Origin: an uncultured Saprospiraceae bacterium
GTDB lineage: Bacteria; Bacteroidota; Bacteroidia; Chitinophagales; Saprospiraceae
DNA: 64,000 nt
NCBI GenBank assembly: GCA_905480605.1
Contig: CAJQRD010000026.1
Span: forward strand, 37,089 to 101,088
Reading direction: 5' to 3'
Positions 63,749 to 64,000 of this stretch are shown here, one piece after another. The notes below the pieces were generated by a model, which was not told where the DNA came from, searched no databases, and saw only the letters and a program-made list of their open reading frames with translations. The translations under genes were made by a program, and so were the position numbers. Within the stretch, counting starts at the first letter, position 1; each line of letters opens with the position of its first letter.

Positions 63749-64000
63749 TTATCGAATTACTACCATGTGTTTGGTAGCTGTGAATTCTCCTGTCTGTAAC
63801 TTGTAGTATACCATGCCTGCAACTCCTAAGTCATCACTGCTGATGCTTATTGAGTTATATCCTTGTGCATAGTTACCTTCTATTACTTTCAATGTCTTTC
63901 CGGTTACATCGTACATTGTCAATGTAGCTTCTCCTGACTTTGGCATGTTAAATCCTATCACTGTATACTCATTGAATGGATTAGGTTCGTTTTGGTACAA
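63749..64000 (-). CDS. T9SS-sorted protein, C-terminal end only
   Basis: The frame is open to the window edge, so only the last 83 residues are seen. They form a type A T9SS C-terminal sorting domain ('NEPNPFNEYTVIGFNMPKSG...', 'GKTLKVIEGNYAQGYNSISI', ending 'ATKHMVVIR'). The functional domains lie beyond position 64000. A terminator follows the stop. Confidence 0.85.
   Translation of the reverse strand: MYQNEPNPFNEYTVIGFNMPKSGEATLTMYDVTGKTLKVIEGNYAQGYNSISISSDDLGVAGMVYYKLQTGEFTATKHMVVIR

Noticed and set aside
1..64000. CRISPR arrays, prophage genes, complete insertion sequences or rRNA
   Set aside because: None was seen on reading both strands; no direct-repeat arrays with regular spacers, integrases or capsid-type genes.

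Overview
This is an AT-rich chromosomal window (about a third G+C by eye) from a Bacteroidota bacterium, possibly the Saprospiria. The phylum call rests on four proteins with type IX secretion (T9SS) C-terminal sorting domains, TAnnTTTG -7 promoter elements without clear Shine-Dalgarno sites, DUF2807 and DUF1684 proteins, a clade II-type nos (nitrous oxide reductase accessory) gene cluster and abundant SPII lipoproteins. No phage, CRISPR array, rRNA or complete insertion sequence was seen.

Layout. 1-3.1 kb: tRNA-Arg(TCT), a convergent pair of DoxX-like membrane proteins, and a LOV-domain/PP2C-type phosphatase that looks like a blue-light receptor. 3.1-9.4 kb: a secreted Asp-box (BNR) protein, an M1-peptidase-like protein whose first zinc ligand is Asn, and a lipoprotein. 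9.4-12.2 kb: cysQ, an O-antigen ligase-like protein and a GT2 glycosyltransferase in one run. 12.4-21.1 kb: an S9 peptidase with an extra C-terminal domain, an exported-looking pirin, a T9SS M14 carboxypeptidase, palindromic repeats, menaquinone methyltransferase, a hydrolase and a zinc-ribbon protein. 21.2-30 kb: two paralogous small membrane proteins, a DEAD-box helicase, a nonsense-interrupted MORN protein, a DUF1684 lipoprotein, an LpxR-like protein, a trypsin-like protease and a GNVGIGTT-type repeat protein. 30-35 kb: a COG3910 ATPase, then a three-gene phosphate/polyphosphate unit of two PPK2 kinases and a PstS-porin fusion. 35-41 kb: a decaying nos locus. 41-49 kb: alaS, an M23 peptidase, iscS-iscU-iscA, lipoproteins and a DUF2807 protein. 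49-64 kb: membrane and lipoproteins, a MEST-like hydrolase, a prohibitin, a GT9 glycosyltransferase, a T9SS M4 protease, DUF898 plus M48, a Cys/Lys-rich exported protein, a TMTC-like TPR glycosyltransferase with GT2 and methyltransferase partners, and the end of a further T9SS protein.

The two most notable loci are these. (1) The nos cluster has cytochrome c, NosL, NosD, NosF and NosY but no nosZ. At about 37,373-37,390 an Rrf2 regulator missing its N-terminal half (minus strand) abuts a nos-cluster membrane protein missing its N-terminus (plus strand). NosL is also cut by an in-frame TAA, with its natural C-terminus still readable downstream. This looks like a deletion scar from loss of N2O reductase. 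(2) A PstS-like phosphate-binding domain is fused to an outer-membrane porin in one polypeptide, downstream of two tandem PPK2 genes, which suggests a coupled phosphate capture and polyphosphate metabolism unit.
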